Source: Clostridia bacterium
GTDB taxonomy: Bacteria > Bacillota_A > Clostridia > UMGS1883 > HGM11501
Length of the DNA: 9,691 bases
Direction: 5' to 3'
NCBI GenBank assembly: GCA_017536285.1
Contig: JAFXHP010000029.1
Coordinates: 1 to 9,691 of the forward strand
Below are positions 5,070 to 9,691 of the stretch, piece by piece (the first letter of the stretch is position 1; every line of letters begins with the position of its first letter). Made by a program: the position numbers and the translations under genes. The notes below the pieces were generated by a model, which had not been told where the DNA came from, ran no database searches, and worked only from the letters and a program-made list of their open reading frames with translations.

Positions 5070-6662
5070 ATGAAAGTTTGCGTTATACAACCTTTGTATC
5101 CTACAGATTATTCAAGATCTGACGAAATGTTTTTATGGGAAATGGAAGCTATGGATAAATGTGACGAAAGTATGGATTTAATCGTGCTACCGGAATCCAC
5201 CGACGTTCCTTGCTTCGCAAAAACAAGAGAAATGGCTCTTGAAAGCTATAAAAAATTTAACAGAAAACTTATCGAAAAAGCATCAGAAACTGCAAAAAGA
5301 TGCAATGCGGTACTTTTTATAAATGCATATAAGGAGGTAGAAACCGGTCTCCGTAATACTACCTACGCTTTCGACAGAGAAGGCAAAATTGCAGGATATT
5401 ATTTCAAGCAGCATTTGACACCCGGCGAAACAAGCGAAAGAAAGCTTGACAGCGACTATACCTTTGAATTTTCCGATACCGACATTATCACAATCGACGG
5501 TGTACGTTATGCATTTTTAACCTGTTACGACTTTTATTTTTATGAGGCGTTTGCGAAAATCGCACTTGCACGCCCCGATATAATAATAGGATGCTCCCAT
5601 CAGCGTTCCGATACGCACGAGGCACTTTCCATTATGTCAAAGTTCCTTGCTTATAATACCAACGCTTATGTGGTTCGTTCTTCCGTTTCCATGAATGAAG
5701 AAAGCACCATCGGTGGCGGAAGTATGGTGGTGTCACCGAAGGGAGAAATGCTTCTCAATATGGGAAGCAGGGTTGGTATGGAGTGCGTAGAAATCAATCC
5801 CGAAGAAAAATATTATAAGCCAGGAGGTTTCGGAAACCCCGACATGGCTCATTTTGAATATATAGAAAAGGGACGCCGTCCCTGGAAATACCGTCCTGCG
5901 GGAAGTGCAATCGTAAAGCACGATGCTCTAATGCCATATCCCAGAATCTGTGCACACCGTGGATTTAACACTATAGCACCCGAAAACAGTATGCCTGCCT
6001 TTGGTGCGGCCATCGCCTTGGGTGCCGAAGAGATAGAGTTTGACCTTTGGTACACAAAGGACGGGGAAGTGGTATCGATTCACGATCCCGATCTTGACAG
6101 GGTGTCTGATGGTACTGGCAAGGTTTATGACCATACATATGAAGAACTTTTAGCCTACGATTTCGGAATAAAATATTCCGAGAAATTTAAAGGACTTAAG
6201 ATAATCAAATTTGAAGAAATTCTTGAAAAGTTTGCCTGCCACGTAATTATGAATATTCATATTAAAAGCGTGGACAATGTAAATCCTCTGCCCGAAGAGC
6301 ATCTTAAAAAGATAATCGACCTTATAAATAAATATGACTGTGCGAAATACTCTTACTTTATGACAGGTAACGATGCGGTTCTTTCCCAGCTTCAGACCCT
6401 GGCACCCGATATATGCCGTTGCTGCGGCGGAGGGGATGCACCTTTAGAAATGGTAGAGCGCGGATTAAAATACGGCTGTAAGAAAATTCAGCTTGTAAAC
6501 TGGGCGTTTAATAAGGAAATGATTGATAAAGCCCACGAGAATGGAATGCGATGCACGATTTTTTGGGCGGATGAAACAGAGCAGGCGAAAAAATATCTTG
6601 ATATGGGTGTTGACGTAATTTTAACCAATGACTATCAGCGAATATCGCAGGTTATAAAGTGA
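5070..6662 (+). CDS. Nitrilase-superfamily amidase fused to glycerophosphodiester phosphodiesterase
   Basis: This is a 530-residue two-domain cytoplasmic enzyme. Residues 1-270 form a carbon-nitrogen hydrolase domain that starts canonically (MKVCVIQP). It has the Glu-Lys-Cys triad at E42 (VLPESTD), K113 (YFKQHL) and C152 (LTCYD), which is expected to hydrolyse an amide or carbamoyl bond. Residues about 292-526 are a GDPD TIM barrel with every key residue: H296-R297-G298, P304-E305-N306, E323 and D325 as metal ligands, H338-D339, then TKDG and GVDVILTND. It would cleave glycerophosphodiesters to glycerol 3-phosphate and an alcohol. Both halves have full family length and intact catalytic residues, so both should be active. 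ATG 5070 is chosen because of SD AGGGGTG (5057-5063) and because an in-frame TTG at 5022 is the -35 box. The next gene starts in a 4-base GTGA overlap. There is no signal peptide. Confidence 0.92.
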   Translation: MKVCVIQPLYPTDYSRSDEMFLWEMEAMDKCDESMDLIVLPESTDVPCFAKTREMALESYKKFNRKLIEKASETAKRCNAVLFINAYKEVETGLRNTTYAFDREGKIAGYYFKQHLTPGETSERKLDSDYTFEFSDTDIITIDGVRYAFLTCYDFYFYEAFAKIALARPDIIIGCSHQRSDTHEALSIMSKFLAYNTNAYVVRSSVSMNEESTIGGGSMVVSPKGEMLLNMGSRVGMECVEINPEEKYYKPGGFGNPDMAHFEYIEKGRRPWKYRPAGSAIVKHDALMPYPRICAHRGFNTIAPENSMPAFGAAIALGAEEIEFDLWYTKDGEVVSIHDPDLDRVSDGTGKVYDHTYEELLAYDFGIKYSEKFKGLKIIKFEEILEKFACHVIMNIHIKSVDNVNPLPEEHLKKIIDLINKYDCAKYSYFMTGNDAVLSQLQTLAPDICRCCGGGDAPLEMVERGLKYGCKKIQLVNWAFNKEMIDKAHENGMRCTIFWADETEQAKKYLDMGVDVILTNDYQRISQVIK

Positions 6663-7510
6663 GAAATTTTATAAAGCTCCACGAGATAAATATAAGAGAT
6701 CCATATATACTGCTTCACGAAGGTAAATATTATCTTTTCGGCTCGCAGGCGGGTGAGAGGGAAAATAGCCAGATAGGGTTTGACTGTTACATAAGCGATA
6801 ATCTTGAGGATTTTTCTGAGCCAATCTCTGCATTTACCTATTACGAGGGATTTTTCTGCAAAAAAGAATCCTGGGCACCGGAGGTTCATTTCTATAACGG
6901 AAAGTTTTATATGTTTGCAACCTTCCACCTGGAAAACGAGAGACGCGGAACATTTATTTTGGTTTCCGACAAGGCAGAAGGTCCTTATAAAATGCACTCT
7001 GAAAGAATAACTCCTGCCGATTGGGAGTGCCTGGACGGAACGCTTTATGTTGAAGGCGACACTCCTTATATGGTTTTCTGCCATGAATGGGCACAGATAG
7101 GAAACGGAACTGTTTGCGGAGTTGAGCTTTCAGCTGACCTTAAAAAAGCGGTGGGCGAGCCATTTTTGATGTTTGATGCAAAAAGCGGCCCCTGGGTTGG
7201 AAATATCTTCGATAAAGAAGCCTATGTAACCGACGGCCCCTTTATTATAAAGGGGGAGGATGAGCTTATCTGCCTCTGGTCAAGCTTCGGAAAGTGCGGC
7301 TTTGATGGTGGCTATGCCGTAGGAAAGGTAATTTCCGAAAGCGGAAAAATTGTAGGGCCGTGGAAACATTTCGATAAGCCTTTATACGATAAGGACGGCG
7401 GCCACGGAATGCTCTTTAAGACAAAGGATGGGGAAGAGCTTTTTACCTTCCATGCACCAAACCGCCCTGCAGGAGCGGAAAGACCAAAATTTATTAAACT
7501 TAATTTATAA
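6659..7510 (+). CDS. GH43-like five-bladed beta-propeller glycosidase
   Basis: This 283-residue protein has no signal peptide and is probably cytoplasmic. It shows the GH43 plan: the opening IRDPYIL (D14, the expected general base), repeated propeller strands (GKYYLFGS, GKFYMFAT, DTPYMVF), WAPEV (W72-E75), LDGTLY (D126, candidate pKa-modulating Asp), CHEW (H142-W144) and DGGHG (H249, position of the conserved propeller His). At the place where typical members have Glu in an EGP-type general-acid motif, this one has TDGPF with D192. Family members remove arabinose, xylose or galactose residues from oligosaccharides; the substrate is not readable here. It starts with GTG at 6659, whose last bases form the TGA of the upstream gene (GTGA). 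Translation is therefore coupled, and no independent SD is evident. The GH35 gene follows 15 bases later. Confidence 0.83.
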   Translation: MRNFIKLHEINIRDPYILLHEGKYYLFGSQAGERENSQIGFDCYISDNLEDFSEPISAFTYYEGFFCKKESWAPEVHFYNGKFYMFATFHLENERRGTFILVSDKAEGPYKMHSERITPADWECLDGTLYVEGDTPYMVFCHEWAQIGNGTVCGVELSADLKKAVGEPFLMFDAKSGPWVGNIFDKEAYVTDGPFIIKGEDELICLWSSFGKCGFDGGYAVGKVISESGKIVGPWKHFDKPLYDKDGGHGMLFKTKDGEELFTFHAPNRPAGAERPKFIKLNL

Positions 7511-7525
7511 GAAAGCGGTGGTAAT

Positions 7526-9346
7526 ATGACAAAGGAACTTCTTGAAATTAAAAAAGACGGTTTTTACTTAAACGGCGAAAAGTTTTACGTCGTATCCGGT
7601 GACATTCAGTATTTCAGAATCTACCCCACAGAGTGGCACCGTCATTTTAAGCTGGCAAAGGATTTCGGACTTACCTGCATACAGACCTATGTGCCCTGGA
7701 TGCTTCACGAGCCTGAAAAGGGAAAGTTTGATTTTACAGGCAGACTTGATATCTGTGCTTTCCTTGATATGGCGGCGGAATACGGATTTAAGGTGTTGCT
7801 TCGTCCCGCTCCTTATATCTGCGGAGAGTGTGAATTCGGCGGACTTCCCCCCTGGTTATTATTTGAGGACGACCTTGAAATAAGAAGCCGTGACGAAAAG
7901 TACTTAAAGCACGTTGCTGAATACTATGATGTATTACTCCAAAAGGTACGCCCCTATCTTTCTACCAATGGCGGGCCCATCATAATGGCGGCAATCGAAA
8001 ATGAATACGGCGGTGCAGGCTACGATAAGGTTTATTTAAAGGCACTTCACGATATGTTAAGAGAACGTGGAATTGACGTTCCTTTATACACCACAGATAA
8101 CTCCCAGGCGATGCTTAACATCGGCGGTCTTGATAACGTAATGAAGGGCTCGAACTTCAGAGGCTATGACGGCGAGGCTACAAGATTTGCAGACTATACC
8201 GAAAAAGCATTCCCCGACATTCCATTCTTTGTGGGAGAGCTTTGGGCAGGACGTGCTATTTACTGGGGCGAACCCTATCATAAGAGAGATCCTAAGCTTG
8301 CGGTGGATGCCTTTAAGGAATGCCTCGGACGCGGATTTGTAAACTTCTATATGTTCTCGGGCGGTACAAACTTCGGATTTTCTTCCGGTGCAATAATCGG
8401 AAAGTCCTTTACGCCCCGCCCCGATACACCTGTAAGATTTATTGCCCACACCACAAGCTATGACGAGGATTCTCCTGTTTCCGAGGGCGGTCTTCCGACA
8501 GAAAAGTATTATCTTTGCAGAGAAGCTCTTGATGAATTTTTAGGTAAAGAAGTAAGGAAGGACAGAACTCTTCCCTTCGATTACGAAGTGCAGACTCCCG
8601 AAATCAGGCTTACGGAATGTGCACGCCTCTTTGACAATATAGATAATTTAACTGTTAATGAAATTGAGCGTCCCAACGTAAGAACTATGGAATACTTAAA
8701 GCAGCAGCGCGGATTTATAATGTATTCAACAGACATTGAAACCTGGGAAACTGCAGAAAGCTATCGTCTTACCCTTGTCGGTGTCCATGACCGGGCTGTT
8801 GTGTTTGATAATGAAAATTTCATCGGCGAAGTGCTCCGCGGAAGAAAGGAAGAGTCTCTCATGGTTGATATGAAGGGCAGAAGCCCCCATATCGACATAC
8901 TGGTTGAGGATATTGCAAGACTTAACACCACCAAGGAAATCGACAACGACAGAAAGGGTATTACCCGTTATGTAATGTTTGATGCCGCAAAGCTTTACGG
9001 TTGGAAGATGCGCTCACTTCCCATGGAGGATATTTCAAAGGTAGAGTATAAAAAGGCAGACGATTTCAACTTTAAGGAAAACGATCCCATATTCTATAAG
9101 GGTACCTTCGATGCCAAGGCAGGCGTTGATACCTATCTTGATATGAGGTCATGGGAGAGAGGCTTTGTTGTAATTAACGGCTTCAACCTCGGTCGTTTCT
9201 GGGGCGTTGGACCTCAGTATACCCTTTTTGTACCCGGAGGACTTCTTAAAGATAAGGACAATGTAATTGAAATCTTCGAGGTAAGTCCCAAAGAGAAAAA
9301 AGAAATGGTAGGCACATTAACAGAGCCCATTATGGAAGGCGACTGA
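7526..9346 (+). CDS. GH35 beta-galactosidase
   Basis: This 606-residue intracellular retaining glycosidase should release terminal beta-linked galactose from oligosaccharides. The N-terminal TIM barrel (about 8-330) begins with the family hallmark FYLNGEKFYVVSGDIQYFR. It carries the acid/base motif GGPIIMAAIENEYG (E160) and the nucleophile in FFVGELWAG (E238), plus YMFSGGTNFGF (275-285). The two C-terminal jelly rolls are visible at about 380-480 and 520-590, the last with NGFNLGRFWGVGPQYTLFVP. The length is normal for bacterial GH35. One deviation is Ala156 in the position usually held by Gln just before IENEYG. There is no signal peptide. It starts at ATG 7526 with a weak SD (GGTGGT, 7517-7522) and is the last gene of the operon, followed by a strong terminator. 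The linkage specificity cannot be deduced. Confidence 0.95.
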   Translation: MTKELLEIKKDGFYLNGEKFYVVSGDIQYFRIYPTEWHRHFKLAKDFGLTCIQTYVPWMLHEPEKGKFDFTGRLDICAFLDMAAEYGFKVLLRPAPYICGECEFGGLPPWLLFEDDLEIRSRDEKYLKHVAEYYDVLLQKVRPYLSTNGGPIIMAAIENEYGGAGYDKVYLKALHDMLRERGIDVPLYTTDNSQAMLNIGGLDNVMKGSNFRGYDGEATRFADYTEKAFPDIPFFVGELWAGRAIYWGEPYHKRDPKLAVDAFKECLGRGFVNFYMFSGGTNFGFSSGAIIGKSFTPRPDTPVRFIAHTTSYDEDSPVSEGGLPTEKYYLCREALDEFLGKEVRKDRTLPFDYEVQTPEIRLTECARLFDNIDNLTVNEIERPNVRTMEYLKQQRGFIMYSTDIETWETAESYRLTLVGVHDRAVVFDNENFIGEVLRGRKEESLMVDMKGRSPHIDILVEDIARLNTTKEIDNDRKGITRYVMFDAAKLYGWKMRSLPMEDISKVEYKKADDFNFKENDPIFYKGTFDAKAGVDTYLDMRSWERGFVVINGFNLGRFWGVGPQYTLFVPGGLLKDKDNVIEIFEVSPKEKKEMVGTLTEPIMEGD

Positions 9347-9351
9347 TATTG

Positions 9352-9387
9352 ATACTCCCAATCACTTGTGATTGGGAGTATTTTTTT
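9352..9387 (+). terminator. Rho-independent terminator of the glycosidase operon
   Basis: A perfect 14-bp stem pairs 9352-9365 (atactcccaatcac) with 9368-9381, giving a tight CTTG loop after opening the last pair, followed by T7 (9381-9387). It lies 6 bases past the TGA at 9344-9346. Confidence 0.94.
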
Positions 9388-9417
9388 AGTTTCGGAAAAA
9401 CTTTCGTTTCGAAAACT
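9388..9417. promoter_or_regulatory. Imperfect palindrome immediately upstream of the -35, candidate operator
   Basis: agtttcggaa (9388-9397) pairs with tttcgaaaact (9407-9417) with one bulged A and one G-T pair. A TTTCG word is repeated in tandem at 9402-9406 and 9407-9411. The element ends one base before the TTGACA at 9419, where a repressor or activator could act. The function is inference. Confidence 0.3.
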
Positions 9418-9418
9418 A

Positions 9419-9447
9419 TTGACATGATAAACGAAAAAAAGTATAAT
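9419..9447 (+). promoter_or_regulatory. Perfect consensus sigma-A promoter of the GH39-like gene
   Basis: TTGACA (9419-9424), a 17-base spacer and TATAAT (9442-9447). It is the second exact consensus promoter of the locus. The transcript should start near 9453, giving a leader of about 35 bases before the GTG at 9488. Confidence 0.9.
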
Positions 9448-9487
9448 GTGCCTATACAGGAAAAAACAAAAAACGGAGGAATGAAAA

Positions 9488-9691
9488 GTGGCTAAAATAA
9501 CGGCGGATTTTACAAAAATTACAGGCAAAATAAAGCCGATGCACGGCGTGGGACAGCCTCCGATAACGGGACTTACCAACGAAATGTTTCATTACCTTAA
9601 GGAAGCGGGGATTCCTTATGCCCGTCTTCACGATGTCGGAGGAATGTTCGGAGGCGGCTGCTTTGTTGATATTCCGAATCTTTTTCCCGAC
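9488..9691 (+). CDS. GH39-like glycoside hydrolase (beta-xylosidase type), N-terminal fragment
   Basis: Only the first 68 codons are inside the window; the gene runs off the right edge with no stop. The fragment contains KIKPMHGVGQPP (residues 14-25), a helix LTNEMFHYLKEAG, then IPYARLHD and GGGCFVDIPNLFPD. This arrangement (a strand ending in the MHGV/MHAVN motif, YxKEAGIPYARxHD, then VDI-xxFPD) is what I know from intracellular GH39-type and cellulase-type (GH-A clan) proteins. The active-site residues lie beyond the window. The start is GTG 9488, 7 bases after SD GGAGGA (9475-9480). The ATG at 9481 is out of frame and too close to the SD. It has its own promoter, so it is a separate transcription unit beside the GH35 operon, probably serving the same glycan. 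Confidence 0.75.
   Translation, partial: MAKITADFTKITGKIKPMHGVGQPPITGLTNEMFHYLKEAGIPYARLHDVGGMFGGGCFVDIPNLFPD

Noticed and set aside
9481..9495. ATG at 9481 as the start of the last gene
   Set aside because: It directly abuts the SD and meets a stop after four codons. The GTG at 9488 is in frame with the conserved sequence at a proper spacing.

Overview
The window looks like a piece of a low-GC Firmicutes chromosome of the class Clostridia, probably a gut or rumen relative of Oscillospiraceae or Lachnospiraceae. The evidence is purine-rich Shine-Dalgarno sequences, consensus sigma-A promoters with 17-bp spacers, tight hairpin-plus-T-run terminators, a CD1247-type zinc-ribbon protein (a family I know from clostridia), an SLH-anchored surface protein and a cluster of intracellular glycoside hydrolases. 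The exact taxon cannot be read from the sequence.

Layout. (1) Bases 1-231 hold a 92-bp tandem repeat, two full copies and a half copy, each unit built of short inverted repeats. (2) 265-660 encodes a small, very acidic zinc-ribbon protein with its own terminator. (3) 741-3833 encodes a large secreted surface protein: signal peptide, tandem PPC-like beta domains, a cysteine-rich two-repeat region and three SLH domains. An ArsC/Spx-type thioredoxin-fold protein follows 13 bases later, then a terminator. (4) 4230-5069 has no credible protein gene. It contains several hairpins and, at about 4494-4930, what looks like a stand-alone structured non-coding RNA gene. That gene has a sigma-A promoter, a purine-rich body without coding potential, a hand-found 17-bp long-range helix plus further nested helices, and a long terminator hairpin. 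(5) 5070-7510 and 7526-9346 form an operon of a nitrilase-GDPD fusion enzyme, a GH43-like glycosidase and a GH35 beta-galactosidase, driven by a perfect TTGACA-17-TATAAT promoter and ended by a strong terminator. (6) A second perfect consensus promoter then starts a GH39-like gene that runs off the right edge.

How the parts may work together. The right-hand locus is a catabolic cluster whose enzymes lack signal peptides, so they should act in the cytoplasm on imported oligosaccharides. Fusing an amidase-type and a phosphodiesterase-type domain in one chain beside galactosidase-type enzymes suggests a substrate carrying glycerophosphodiester and amide decorations on a galactose- or pentose-containing glycan; this is inference. 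No transporter or regulator of the locus lies inside the window. The upstream direct repeat at 4941-4975 is a candidate operator.

The most novel item is the putative 430-nt structured RNA at 4494-4930. The nitrilase-GDPD fusion and its promoter architecture come next.
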